Of a stretch of 64,000 nt of DNA, positions 9,547-18,140 are shown in pieces; the stretch's first letter is position 1, and every line of letters begins with the position of its first letter. The position numbers and the translations under genes were made by a program. The DNA is taken from the NCBI GenBank assembly GCA_963530515.1, contig CAUSEC010000012.1, positions 1 through 64,000 of the forward strand. Direction: 5' to 3'. The notes below the pieces were generated by a model that was not told where the DNA came from, did no database searches, and was given only the letters and a program-made list of their open reading frames with translations. This stretch comes from CBFFRJ01 sp963530515. Its GTDB lineage: Bacteria; Pseudomonadota; Gammaproteobacteria; Enterobacterales; Enterobacteriaceae.

Positions 9547-10749
9547 TCAGAACACGGCAGGGAAGAACGACAGCCCACGCGCCAGCAGGTTTGCCGGATC
9601 TTTTGCAGGCGTCTGACCATGATTTTCCAGCGTCAGGTTCTGCAATTCACCGTGTACATGGGTGTTTTCCAGCACATAGCGGGTGAAGCGGACTTTCGCC
9701 CACGGCCAGGCCAGGAACAGCGTAATCATGCACACCAGCACGTTGGTAATCGACAGCCACATCACGCGGCTGATGGTTACCGTCGAGGAGAAACGGATGT
9801 TTTCCGCAAGAGTGACCTGTGCGTAGATGTAGTTACGCATTTTCACGAAAGCGTAGATAAAGCAGAAAATCGCCCCGAAGATATAAACAAAGTACGCCAG
9901 CGCCATCTTGCCGTAGAACGGCCCTGCCAGCATCGCCAGTTGTTCAGGGTTGCCACCCACCATCGCAGAATACTGCATCAGCGTCATAAACGCCGGAACG
10001 ACGATAAACAGCGCCAGTGCCAGGAACGGGAACAACAGCAGCATGGAGAACAGCGCAATCAGAATGCATTTCTTGATGGAGAACGTCCCGGCAAATTTCT
10101 GCGTACCGTACTGCAGATTATTCACCAGCATGCCGTACCACTGCGCGGTATAAACACCCTGCATAATGGCCGTGCCCACCAGCAGACCCAGTGAGCCAAT
10201 ACCAATGCCCACAAACATCGCCGTATAGGAACCGGTGCTCATAGTGCTGGTCATTAAACCAGAGAAAATCAGGATGGACACCACCATGATTAACAGCGGG
10301 CAACCCAGCATCACCCACCATGCGCGCACCGGGCTGGCATAAAAGCTGAAGCGCACATTATTAATTTCCGTCATCAGCATTTGATAACGCAAACCCTGCG
10401 TTACCAGCCACGGGAAGAAGAGCAAAAATAACCCTATCATGCAGAGGGATAACAGGAAGTTATTATGCACCATGTTAACCAAAAATATGATGTAGAGGAT
10501 AATCAGGCAAAGCCAGCCAACAAATACGGAACTGCCCGTTGCGTGGTAAGAAAAACGCGCCCCTTCAAGCTCTGTATTTGCATAAAAATAACGGCGGGCA
10601 CGCACTAAAGCCCAGGGTAAAAACAGCCCCAGCGTGACGATAGTCAGTAAGATATTAACCAGCCAGATCCAGAAATATCCGGCACCGCTGCCCTGGAACG
10701 CAAAATTTCGGGAGGGTGCTGCCGCCGCACCTTGAGTTTCGAAAGTCAT
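9547..10749 (-). CDS. yjgN: YjgN-like DUF898 inner-membrane protein, copy 1
   Basis: Function unknown. The 400-residue polytopic membrane protein has at least eight hydrophobic stretches and the repeated DUF898 pattern (ITLGLFLPWALVRARRYFYANTELEGARFSYHATG early; a related WPWAKVRFTRYVLENTHVHG block late), suggesting an internal duplication. The ATG at 10749 has AAGGA upstream and aligns with E. coli YjgN; a longer ORF to 10881 runs into AT-rich promoter DNA. The adjacent gene 10954-12156 is a paralogue in the same orientation; E. coli has a single yjgN here. Confidence 0.85.
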   Translation of the reverse strand: MTFETQGAAAAPSRNFAFQGSGAGYFWIWLVNILLTIVTLGLFLPWALVRARRYFYANTELEGARFSYHATGSSVFVGWLCLIILYIIFLVNMVHNNFLLSLCMIGLFLLFFPWLVTQGLRYQMLMTEINNVRFSFYASPVRAWWVMLGCPLLIMVVSILIFSGLMTSTMSTGSYTAMFVGIGIGSLGLLVGTAIMQGVYTAQWYGMLVNNLQYGTQKFAGTFSIKKCILIALFSMLLLFPFLALALFIVVPAFMTLMQYSAMVGGNPEQLAMLAGPFYGKMALAYFVYIFGAIFCFIYAFVKMRNYIYAQVTLAENIRFSSTVTISRVMWLSITNVLVCMITLFLAWPWAKVRFTRYVLENTHVHGELQNLTLENHGQTPAKDPANLLARGLSFFPAVF

Positions 10750-10953
10750 AACAATCCTTATCGTAAATAGAACAACACTAAATAAACCATAGAAATATTG
10801 CGGTATTTTTATTGCCGTTATTAAGTTTAGTGAAGTTTGTACAAAAAATGTAGCGACCAATATTACTGGGATTGTCAGCACAGGCAGGTGATGGTATGGA
10901 GGTGTTGAAAAAAGCGGGAAATTAAGGCCGGAGCGGGTCCGGCACTGTGGAGA

Positions 10954-12156
10954 TTAAATAAAGGGAACGACGGGCATCACGCCACGAGACACCATGGCAA
11001 TAAAGCCTTTTTCAGGCTGTTCTTCGTGGTCGGTCAGTTCAATGCTGTTCAGGTCACCTTCGACCCAGGTGTGGCGCGCCTGGTAACGAATGAACCGTAT
11101 CTTCATCCACGGATAGGCCAGCCCGCACGTTAACATCGAGACGGCAATCAGCAGCGCCAGCTGCGTCACGACGCCATAAAACGTGAGCGTGGAAGCAAAG
11201 CGGATGCTGTCTCCGGCCAGCGTCAAACCGTTCACGAAGTGATTGCGGAAGGCCTGCCAGATATAGGCCGAAGAGAGGAAAATAGCGGCGAAGTACAGCA
11301 AATAAGCCAGTATAATCTGCCCACGATGCTCAGCCACCAGGGCCATTTGCTCAGCGTCATTTGATGGCCCCATCATTTGCATAAACGCCTCGCCGCCTAA
11401 CGACGTTGAAAGTAACCAGAATATCAGCGCGATAAAAGGCACCAAAATGCACATAGAGAACAGGCAGGCTTTAATACAGAACAGGACGCTGACGCGAATA
11501 TCAAAGACATGTACGCCAAATTGACCGCCCTTTCCGGTCAACGACATCCACTTCGCATAAACATAACCATTGGATACGCTCATCCCCACAATACCGACAA
11601 TCGCCAGAATAATAATTTTCAGGAGAAAATTATGGTAGCCATTGCCACTAAACATCATATACCCGAGGCCATATAACACCGCACACAGCAGAATAAGTAA
11701 AAGTGTGGGTAATCCCATCATCACCCACCATGCTTTTTTCAGCGGGCAATAAAAAGCGAAGCGAACATTATTAAGGGTGGTCATCAGCGCATTGTATTGC
11801 AGGCTTTTCACCATTAGGAACGGCATGATAAGCATCAGAAGAAGCATGACCAACGTTCCTAATAATGGCTGTATCAATTCGGCCGCAAACATCAAAACAA
11901 AAAGAAACACGAACACTAAGATCCAGCTCACTAACAGTGCCCCGCCCGTTGCATGATAGCCAAAGCGAGCGCCATTAAGCTCCAGATTCTCATAGATGTA
12001 GCGCCGTGAACGGACCATTGCCCAGGGCATATAAATACCCAGAGTAATAATAGACAGCAGAATATTAACTAACGAAATTAGAAAATAATTAAGTCCTTTG
12101 CCATGAAATATAAAACATTGCCGATAGTTGTTCTTAATACGGTTATCATCACGCAT
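10954..12156 (-). CDS. yjgN: YjgN-like DUF898 inner-membrane protein, copy 2
   Basis: Paralogue of the neighbouring gene, 400 residues, function unknown. It is the closer match to E. coli YjgN: the C-terminus reads SRGVMPVVPFI against SRGVMPSLPFL. The ATG at 12156 is chosen since the FHGKG motif then falls at residues 17-21 exactly as FHGTG does in E. coli YjgN, with AAGGA upstream; an ATG nine codons earlier (12183, also with a weak SD) cannot be excluded. Spacing to copy 1 is about 200 bp with its own AT-rich leader, so the copies may have separate promoters. Confidence 0.85.
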   Translation of the reverse strand: MRDDNRIKNNYRQCFIFHGKGLNYFLISLVNILLSIITLGIYMPWAMVRSRRYIYENLELNGARFGYHATGGALLVSWILVFVFLFVLMFAAELIQPLLGTLVMLLLMLIMPFLMVKSLQYNALMTTLNNVRFAFYCPLKKAWWVMMGLPTLLLILLCAVLYGLGYMMFSGNGYHNFLLKIIILAIVGIVGMSVSNGYVYAKWMSLTGKGGQFGVHVFDIRVSVLFCIKACLFSMCILVPFIALIFWLLSTSLGGEAFMQMMGPSNDAEQMALVAEHRGQIILAYLLYFAAIFLSSAYIWQAFRNHFVNGLTLAGDSIRFASTLTFYGVVTQLALLIAVSMLTCGLAYPWMKIRFIRYQARHTWVEGDLNSIELTDHEEQPEKGFIAMVSRGVMPVVPFI

Positions 12157-12188
12157 AAACCCATCATCCTTAATTATAAACATTCACC

Positions 12189-12207
12189 TGATAAATAATG
12201 ATTATCA
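12189..12207. promoter_or_regulatory. Possible Fur-type operator upstream of yjgN copy 2
   Basis: A 19-bp element TGATAA-N7-TTATCA with perfect arms and an interior resembling NATWAT hexamers. The length and sequence are Fur-box-like but the match is incomplete; this is a weak call. Confidence 0.3.
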
Positions 12208-12333
12208 CTTCCGTGAACGTGTTACGATAACGTATCACCCGATAAATAACTTCCGAATTAAACAACTTGCACCCACTTTCAGAGAGTGCTATTAAATACG
12301 CCAATAAATAAGTTTGTATTATTGAGTGAATGT

Positions 12334-12837
12334 ATGAATGTAGTGGCTAAACAGAGCCTGACATTACGCCGGATGCGTGCCGAAGATAATGCCCCCCTCG
12401 CTTCCGTTATCCGTCAGGTTTCCGCTGAATACGGCCTTACCGCCGATAAAGGCTACACCGTGGCCGATCCTAACCTGGACGAGCTGTATCAACTCTACAG
12501 CCAGCCGGGCCACGCTTATTGGGTGGTTGAGCAGGATGGCGCTGTCGTGGGCGGCGGCGGCGTGGCGCCATTAAGCTGTAGTGAAGAAGGTATTTGCGAA
12601 TTGCAAAAAATGTATTTCCTGCCCTCTGCGCGCGGTCAGGGAATGGCCAAAAAGCTGGCGCTTATCGCGCTTAATCATGCCCGTTCAGAGGGTTTTACCC
12701 GCTGTTATCTGGAAACCACTGCATTTTTGAAAGAAGCCATTGGCCTGTACGAGCATTTAGGCTTCGCGCATATCAGCGAACCGCTGGGCTGTACCGGCCA
12801 TGTGGATTGTGAAGTGCGAATGCTAAAATCGTTGTGA
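12334..12837 (+). CDS. yjgM: GNAT-family N-acetyltransferase YjgM
   Basis: Acetyl-CoA-dependent acetyltransferase; I do not assign a substrate. The 167-residue protein closely follows E. coli YjgM (VIRQVSAEYGLTADKGYTVADPNLDELY). The acetyl-CoA loop is ARGQGMAKKL, and ETTAFLKEAIGLYEHLGF is the C-terminal GNAT motif. The ATG at 12334 fits the E. coli start; the ORF extends 16 codons upstream without conservation. It diverges from yjgN copy 2. Confidence 0.88.
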   Translation: MNVVAKQSLTLRRMRAEDNAPLASVIRQVSAEYGLTADKGYTVADPNLDELYQLYSQPGHAYWVVEQDGAVVGGGGVAPLSCSEEGICELQKMYFLPSARGQGMAKKLALIALNHARSEGFTRCYLETTAFLKEAIGLYEHLGFAHISEPLGCTGHVDCEVRMLKSL

Positions 12838-12840
12838 TGA

Positions 12841-12872
12841 CCGCCCTCTCCCGCTCTGCACGGGAGAGGCAC
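12841..12872. repeat. Degenerate CCCTC palindromic unit
   Basis: CCCTCTCCCG...CGGGAGAGG at the convergent 3' ends of yjgM and the next gene; it may also serve as a terminator stem. Confidence 0.55.
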
Positions 12873-12877
12873 AAACC

Positions 12878-13705
12878 TCACTGATTTTCCGCTGCCAGCA
12901 CCATGCGAATGATCCCTGCCGCCTGATCCTGAGGTAACGTCAGCACGTTATTCCACAGATCCTGCACGATGTTACAGGCGACCTTCTCCTTGCCGATACC
13001 CTTGTTCGGATCCGGCATGATCTCGATATCCTGACCGTATTTTTTAACCAGCCCCGCCACCACTGGCTGGATGCGCTGCTGCGCGTCCTGACGCTCTTTA
13101 TCCGTCACCGTGTGGCGGTTCGCTCCATACGCCGAACGCATCATCGCCGCGTCGATATTCATACGGTTGATGAGAAAATCGCGAGGCAATATTTTCATCG
13201 GGTTAATCCCGCCTTTTACCGCCGGGAACAGGAAGCGGAAACAGTCATCATCGCTGACTTTCTGGATAGCCGCCGTTTGCTCCATATTGATGCGCATATA
13301 GGCAATGACGTGCTCATCCGTGGCATTCTGTAAGCGCGCCAGCTGCACACCCAACACCTCAGGCTGTATGTAATCGATAATTTGCTGCTCGGTTTTGCCT
13401 TCCTTTTGCATCTTCTTTGCCGTAGTGCGGATTTTCTCCAGCAGCGCCGGCTCTTGCTCACGCAACACCTGGTACGTCGGCATGCTGTCCATTGAGCGAA
13501 ACGCGGCGTCAAATTGCGACTCGCTGCGGTTTTCCAGCAGCGGTGCCAGGTAGTTCCGATAGCCATAACCCCACGCAACGACTGCGATGACAATGATCGC
13601 CGAAGAGGTGATCCCGCCAATTTTGCCTTTACGGCGCAGATATTGCGTGAAGGCGGCCGCCAGGCCGGCGACCAGGCCAGAGAGTATAATAGACGTCCAG
13701 TTCAT
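12878..13705 (-). CDS. Membrane-anchored protein of unknown function
   Basis: Not recognised. The 275-residue product has an N-terminal hydrophobic segment (SIILSGLVAGLAAAFTQYL), a short basic loop (RRKGKIGG) and a second segment (SSAIIVIAVVAWGYGY), then a soluble domain of roughly 220 residues rich in charged helices, ending in a MVLAAENQ tail. Such topology puts the large domain on the periplasmic or cytoplasmic face after a helical hairpin. The ATG at 13705 has AAGGA 8 bases upstream; a GTG six codons earlier lacks this. It lies between yjgM and miaE on the same strand as miaE, about 90 bp downstream of it. E. coli K-12 has no counterpart at this site. Confidence 0.8.
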   Translation of the reverse strand: MNWTSIILSGLVAGLAAAFTQYLRRKGKIGGITSSAIIVIAVVAWGYGYRNYLAPLLENRSESQFDAAFRSMDSMPTYQVLREQEPALLEKIRTTAKKMQKEGKTEQQIIDYIQPEVLGVQLARLQNATDEHVIAYMRINMEQTAAIQKVSDDDCFRFLFPAVKGGINPMKILPRDFLINRMNIDAAMMRSAYGANRHTVTDKERQDAQQRIQPVVAGLVKKYGQDIEIMPDPNKGIGKEKVACNIVQDLWNNVLTLPQDQAAGIIRMVLAAENQ

Positions 13706-13797
13706 TTCATTTTTCCTTATCACGAGCGTGCCGCCTGTTGTACCAGCCCGACGGGAAATGTCACTCAGCAGGCAAGAGAACTACCGATTCTGGCAGG

Positions 13798-14556
13798 TCA
13801 GACTGGCACGCCGCTGTGAAAGCGAAACTCGGTATCCGGGGAGCTTATCAACGCAGCTTCCACTCCACCGAAATGGCGAATCCGTGGCGTAATGTCAGTT
13901 GATGAAACCTGTTGGGCGAGCGTGAGGTAATCCTGGTAATGACGGGCTTCAGAGCGCAACAGCGACAGATAGAACTTTTGCAGCTCATCATCAAGATGCG
14001 GCGCGAGCGCGGCAAAACGTTCGCAGGAGCGGGCCTCGATATACGCCCCGCAGATAAGTTTGTCGATGAGCGTCAGCGGCTCGTGGGTGCGCACCTCTTT
14101 GAGCATCCCTTTTGCGTAACGGCTGGCGGTGATCTTCACGTAAGGAATGTTGCGAGCGAGCATGACTTCACGCACCTGCCAGAAGTGGTGCAACTCTTCT
14201 TTAATCAGCATCACCATGCTGTCGATAAGCATTTGTCCCCACGGGTCGTCTGTTTTCGGCATCTCCCCTTTAACAACCTGTTTTTGCAACGCGATAAAAT
14301 CGGGCTCCGGTGCGTCGCGAAACGCAAAGTCTTCGTAGGGTTTCAGCCAGGCCAGCAGGGTTTCGGCCCCTTCTTTATCGGCAACGTATTTACGCACCAG
14401 CAGCATGCCTGTTTGCGCGGCTTTCAGCTCGCAGATCAGGTGGTCGGTGAGGAGCAGAGGAAGGTTTTCCGGGTCGCGCGCTTTGTCTGTCCAGGCCTGC
14501 GGTGTGGTGCAGTGAAGAAAGTGTAAAACCGGGGAGAGAATCTGGGGGTAATCCAT
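13798..14556 (-). CDS. miaE: tRNA-(ms2io6A)37 hydroxylase MiaE
   Basis: Oxygen-dependent diiron enzyme that hydroxylates the isopentenyl group of ms2i6A at tRNA position 37, a known Salmonella function missing from E. coli K-12. The 252-residue protein shows the ferritin-like ligand motifs: LIKEELHHFW (ExxH), EARSCERF and SEARHYQ (ExxH). It lies next to rraB. The presence of this gene is one reason to place the organism outside Escherichia. Confidence 0.93.
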   Translation of the reverse strand: MDYPQILSPVLHFLHCTTPQAWTDKARDPENLPLLLTDHLICELKAAQTGMLLVRKYVADKEGAETLLAWLKPYEDFAFRDAPEPDFIALQKQVVKGEMPKTDDPWGQMLIDSMVMLIKEELHHFWQVREVMLARNIPYVKITASRYAKGMLKEVRTHEPLTLIDKLICGAYIEARSCERFAALAPHLDDELQKFYLSLLRSEARHYQDYLTLAQQVSSTDITPRIRHFGGVEAALISSPDTEFRFHSGVPV

Positions 14557-14601
14557 GCCTGTTCCTTGCAGTGCGGCAGCCGAAGCTGCCGCAGGGGGGA
14601 C

Positions 14602-15024
14602 TTAGTGACGCACGCCGTCGTCGTCTTCGTCCTCATAATCTTCATCGCCTTCGTCGCCGTCTTCACCGTTCGGGTCTTCGTAGTAAGTGCCCCAACCGTC
14701 GTATTCGACTTCAAATTTCTCTGCCAGATCCATCAGTTGCACAACCTGCGCATCAATCAGATCCGCATTCAGCGCGCTTTCGGAAAGCAGGTCGCAGCAA
14801 ATGACCACTTCACCTTCTTCGAGCTCCAGCTCTTCTGGCTCGGTCACTTCGTAGCCCATCTTAAAGGCTTCGACCGCCACTTTTTCCAGCGTTTCGAAAT
14901 CATCTGCCGACAGGTGATGCTCAATGGTGTACAGCGCATCAGGATCGCTGCCGTCTTCCAGCAATTCTTCAATAATCAAACGCGTCTCTTCGCGCTGCTC
15001 TTCCAGTTGTTCCGGGTTCGCCAT
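14602..15024 (-). CDS. rraB: Ribonuclease E inhibitor RraB
   Basis: Binds RNase E and changes degradosome composition, thereby stabilising a subset of mRNAs. It is 140 residues long and very acidic, beginning MANPEQLEEQREETRLIIEELLEDG and ending in a run of Glu/Asp (GEDGDEGDEDYEDEDDDG), as in E. coli YjgD (138 residues). It diverges from argI and lies upstream of miaE on the same strand. Confidence 0.95.
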   Translation of the reverse strand: MANPEQLEEQREETRLIIEELLEDGSDPDALYTIEHHLSADDFETLEKVAVEAFKMGYEVTEPEELELEEGEVVICCDLLSESALNADLIDAQVVQLMDLAEKFEVEYDGWGTYYEDPNGEDGDEGDEDYEDEDDDGVRH

Positions 15025-15120
15025 GGCTCATTCCTCATAATGTGGCAGATAGACTTATTGTCACATACCGCCGTCAATGCCTCCACTCCTGGGAGAAAAG
15101 ATTTATTCATAGCGCTTGCA

Positions 15121-15159
15121 AATGAATATTCATACATATAAATTGAATTTTAATTCAAT
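15121..15159 (+). promoter_or_regulatory. Tandem ARG boxes (ArgR operator) of argI
   Basis: Two 18-bp boxes separated by 3 bp, the standard ArgR hexamer arrangement. Box 1 (15121-15138) fits WNTGAATWWWWATTCANW with one deviation in the right arm; box 2 (15142-15159) is a perfect TGAAT-TTTA-ATTCA. They overlap the expected argI promoter and predict arginine repression. Confidence 0.9.
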
Positions 15160-15186
15160 AAGTGGCCTAAGCCAGGTGAGGGAACC

Positions 15187-16191
15187 ATGACGACGTTTTA
15201 CCAGAAGCATTTTTTGAAATTACTCGATTTTACCCCTGCTGAAATCAATACCCTGCTGCAACTTGCCGCCCAATTAAAATCTGATAAGAAAAAAGGCAAA
15301 GAAGTACAGAAACTTACCGGTAAAAACATCGCGCTCATCTTCGAAAAAGACTCCACTCGCACCCGGTGCTCTTTCGAAGTTGCCGCATTTGACCAGGGCG
15401 CTCGCGTGACTTATCTCGGCCCAAGCGGCAGCCAAATCGGGCATAAAGAATCAATTAAAGATACGGCTCGCGTGCTGGGAAGAATGTACGACGGTATTCA
15501 ATACCGCGGTTACGGCCAGGAAATCGTCGAAACCCTCGCAGAATTTGCCGGTGTTCCGGTGTGGAACGGCCTGACCAATGAATTCCACCCCACGCAATTA
15601 CTGGCAGATTTGCTGACCATGCAAGAGCACCTGCCGGGTAAAGCTTTCAATGAAATGACGCTGGTTTACGCGGGCGATGCGCGCAACAACATGGGGAACT
15701 CCATGCTCGAAGCCGCAGCGCTTGTTGGCCTGGATCTGCGCCTGGTGGCACCGCAAGCCTGCTGGCCGGAAGAGAGCCTGGTGGCAGAGTGCAAGGCGCT
15801 GGCCATTCAGAACGGCGGTAACATTACGCTGACCGAAGACATTGCGGCAGGCGTGAAAGGCGCGGATTTTATTTACACCGACGTGTGGGTGTCGATGGGT
15901 GAGGCCAAAGAGAAATGGGCAGAGCGTATCAACCTGCTGCGCGCTTACCAGGTCAACAGCCAGATGCTGGCCCTGACCGGCAACAAAGAGGTGAAATTCC
16001 TCCACTGTCTGCCCGCATTCCATGACGACCAGACCACGCTTGGCAAGAAAATGGCCGAAGAGTTCGGTCTGCACGGCGGCATGGAAGTGACGGACGAGGT
16101 ATTTGAATCGGCGGCAAGTATTGTGTTTGATCAGGCAGAAAACCGGATGCATACGATTAAAGCGGTGATGGTGGCGACGCTCAGTCAGTAA
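15187..16191 (+). CDS. argI: Ornithine carbamoyltransferase
   Basis: Makes citrulline from ornithine and carbamoyl phosphate in arginine biosynthesis. It has 334 residues with the carbamoyl-phosphate motif DSTRTRCSFE near residue 55, HPTQLLADLLT, and the ornithine-site HCLPAFHD near residue 272. A GGTGAGGG ribosome site precedes the ATG. It is single-gene, controlled by the ARG boxes upstream, and followed by two palindromic repeats before convergent tabA. Confidence 0.96.
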   Translation: MTTFYQKHFLKLLDFTPAEINTLLQLAAQLKSDKKKGKEVQKLTGKNIALIFEKDSTRTRCSFEVAAFDQGARVTYLGPSGSQIGHKESIKDTARVLGRMYDGIQYRGYGQEIVETLAEFAGVPVWNGLTNEFHPTQLLADLLTMQEHLPGKAFNEMTLVYAGDARNNMGNSMLEAAALVGLDLRLVAPQACWPEESLVAECKALAIQNGGNITLTEDIAAGVKGADFIYTDVWVSMGEAKEKWAERINLLRAYQVNSQMLALTGNKEVKFLHCLPAFHDDQTTLGKKMAEEFGLHGGMEVTDEVFESAASIVFDQAENRMHTIKAVMVATLSQ

Positions 16192-16210
16192 TACTCCGGT
16201 GCGGCCTGAT

Positions 16211-16317
16211 GCCCTCACCCCGGCCCTCTCCCACAGGGAGAGGGAGCAAACACTAAAACCCCCAGCCCGCTCGATCGGTCCCCTCGCCCCTTTGGGGAGA
16301 GGGTTAGGGTGAGGGGA
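16211..16317. repeat. Two CCCTC/GAGGG palindromic units between argI and tabA
   Basis: Units at 16211-16250 (CCCTCACCCCGGCCCTCTCC...GGGAGAGGG) and 16280-16317 (inverse orientation, GGGGAGAGGGTTAGGGTGAGG). They fill the convergent gap and may provide termination for both genes. Confidence 0.8.
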
Positions 16318-16326
16318 ACAGGCGAC

Positions 16327-16779
16327 TTAGCCCACCAGCAGTTTCACCACCACTTTGCGCACCTGCGCTGGTGCACCCACTGCACATAACGGTTTATGCA
16401 CTTCGCCCGGATAGAACACCACAAAATCCCCCTCGCTCAGCGTGAAGGTTTTTTCCTCACCGCCTTCCGGTAAAAACGCGATGTCTTTATCCGCCAGCCA
16501 ATCGGTATCCGGCGCACCCGCAGGCAGCGTGCTGAAGGTCATGCCTTCCTGGCCTTTTAACACAATCTGAATGTCCAGGTAACGTGCATGGTACTCGGCA
16601 CGGCGCTCAGCGAAAGGCTGAGTCATATCTTCGGAGACCAGGAAAAACAGGCGGCTGCCGTCGATGTCGTGTTTTCCGATCGGGGTCGCGTCGGTGACAT
16701 GTGCTTTGATATGTTCAATGGCCTGATGCAGCTCTTGCGGCAACCAGCTCTGAAGGTGGTGGATATTGCCAACGATCAT
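16327..16779 (-). CDS. tabA: YhcH/YjgK/YiaL family protein TabA
   Basis: Cupin-like (DUF386) protein of 150 residues. In E. coli TabA (YjgK) affects biofilm formation and toxin-antitoxin balance; the biochemical activity is unsettled. The sequence follows E. coli closely (YHARYLDIQIVLKGQEGMTFST; DFVVFYPGEVHKPLCAVGAP, with the metal-type His). An AGGAGTGAATC ribosome site precedes the ATG at 16779. It is divergent from the pyrLBI operon. Confidence 0.9.
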   Translation of the reverse strand: MIVGNIHHLQSWLPQELHQAIEHIKAHVTDATPIGKHDIDGSRLFFLVSEDMTQPFAERRAEYHARYLDIQIVLKGQEGMTFSTLPAGAPDTDWLADKDIAFLPEGGEEKTFTLSEGDFVVFYPGEVHKPLCAVGAPAQVRKVVVKLLVG

Positions 16780-17001
16780 GATTCACTCCTTAATATAAAA
16801 CAATGTTTCATTTTTATCTTTTATACGGAAAATCCCTTTTTCCTACCACCTCTTTCTGATGAAGATTTGCGGTAACGCATGTTTATTCTTCCCCACCGTG
16901 CGCCCCTGACGCTGCCCAAAGAGAAATTAATTAATTATTTATAAATTAAGCATTTATATGCAGATAAACCGATTGCCTGCGGCAAATGTTGCATTAATCG
17001 C

Positions 17002-17042
17002 TTGATCGACAAAAACAGCTGAGTATAATCGCGGACAATTTG
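17002..17042 (+). promoter_or_regulatory. pyrBI promoter with reiterative-transcription start
   Basis: TTGATC (17002-17007), 16-bp spacer and a consensus TATAAT (17024-17029). The predicted initial transcript, starting at A17037, reads AATTTGCCGGG, the same as E. coli pyrBI, where slippage at the UUU run under high UTP aborts initiation. Conservation predicts the same UTP control. Confidence 0.85.
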
Positions 17043-17054
17043 CCGGGAGGAAGC

Positions 17055-17201
17055 ATGGTCCAGTGTGTTCGACAGAGTGTCCCTGGGCGTCTGAAAAAAG
17101 ACGCAGGCCTGCCGTTTTTCTTTCCGTTGCTCACCCCATTCCACAGCCCCTCTATTGAGGGGCTTTTTTTTGCGCAGTCGTCAGGAGATAACCATGGCTA
17201 A
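17055..17201 (+). CDS. pyrL: pyrBI operon leader peptide
   Basis: A 48-codon leader ORF (begins MVQCVRQSVPGRLKKDAGLP, includes FFFP in the U-rich pause zone) preceded by GGGAGG. Coupling between its translation and RNA polymerase pausing at U-rich tracts sets readthrough of the attenuator it spans, so transcription of pyrBI rises when UTP is low. The first half is nearly identical to E. coli PyrL. Unlike the 44-codon E. coli leader as I recall it, this one runs past the attenuator and overlaps the pyrB start by 8 bases (pyrB ATG at 17194), which adds possible translational coupling. Confidence 0.88.
   Translation: MVQCVRQSVPGRLKKDAGLPFFFPLLTPFHSPSIEGLFFAQSSGDNHG
17145..17171 (+). terminator. 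pyrBI attenuator
   Basis: Stem AGCCCCTC / GAGGGGCT with loop TATT followed by eight T, located inside pyrL and 23 bases before pyrB. It is the UTP-sensitive attenuator. Confidence 0.92.
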
Positions 17202-18129
17202 TCCGCTATATCAAAAACATATCATTTCCATAAACGATCTCAGCCGCGAAGAACTTGAACTGGTGCTGAACACTGCCGCCCGACTGAAAGCTAACCCGCA
17301 GCCGGAGTTACTCAAGCACAAAGTGATCGCCAGCTGCTTCTTTGAAGCCTCAACCCGCACCCGTCTGTCTTTTGAGACCTCCATTCATCGCCTGGGGGCG
17401 AGCGTGGTGGGCTTCTCCGACAGCAGCAACACCTCGCTCGGTAAGAAGGGGGAAACTCTGGCGGACACCATTTCGGTGATTAGCACCTACGTGGACGCGA
17501 TTGTGATGCGCCACCCGCAGGAAGGGGCTGCGCGCCTGGCGACAGAATTCTCCGGCGGCATCCCTGTCCTCAACGCCGGTGACGGTGCCAACCAGCACCC
17601 GACGCAAACCCTGCTCGATCTCTTCACCATTCAGGAGACCCAGGGCCGTCTGGAAAACCTCAACATCGCGATGGTCGGTGACCTGAAATATGGCCGCACC
17701 GTGCATTCGCTGGCGCAGGCGCTGGCGAAGTTCAACGGCAACCGCTTCTACTTCATCGCCCCGGATGCACTCGCCATGCCGCAGTACATTCTCGACATGC
17801 TCGATGAAAAAGGGCTGGTCTGGAGCCTACACGCCAGCATCGAAGAGGTGATGGATGAGGTCGATATTCTGTATATGACCCGCGTACAGAAAGAGCGTCT
17901 GGACCCGTCCGAATACGCCAGCGTGAAGGCTCAGTTTGTTCTGCGCGCCAGCGATCTGACCGGCGCGCGTAGCAACATGAAGGTACTTCACCCACTGCCA
18001 CGCGTGGATGAGATCACCACCGACGTAGATAAAACGCCGCACGCCTGGTACTTCCAGCAGGCAGGCAACGGCATCTTCGCGCGCCAGGCGTTACTGGCAC
18101 TGGTTCTGAATAGTGATTTGGCTCTGTAG
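17194..18129 (+). CDS. pyrB: Aspartate carbamoyltransferase catalytic subunit
   Basis: First committed step of pyrimidine synthesis: carbamoyl phosphate plus aspartate to carbamoyl aspartate. It has 311 residues, the E. coli length. The carbamoyl-phosphate motif is STRTRLSFE (about 53-61), HPTQTLLDLFT follows near 135, and the aspartate-site HPLPRVDEI near 267. The ATG at 17194 has TCAGGAGA upstream. Cotranscribed with pyrI, 11 bp downstream, with which it forms the c6r6 holoenzyme. Confidence 0.97.
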   Translation: MANPLYQKHIISINDLSREELELVLNTAARLKANPQPELLKHKVIASCFFEASTRTRLSFETSIHRLGASVVGFSDSSNTSLGKKGETLADTISVISTYVDAIVMRHPQEGAARLATEFSGGIPVLNAGDGANQHPTQTLLDLFTIQETQGRLENLNIAMVGDLKYGRTVHSLAQALAKFNGNRFYFIAPDALAMPQYILDMLDEKGLVWSLHASIEEVMDEVDILYMTRVQKERLDPSEYASVKAQFVLRASDLTGARSNMKVLHPLPRVDEITTDVDKTPHAWYFQQAGNGIFARQALLALVLNSDLAL

Positions 18130-18140
18130 GGGAAAAAGAG

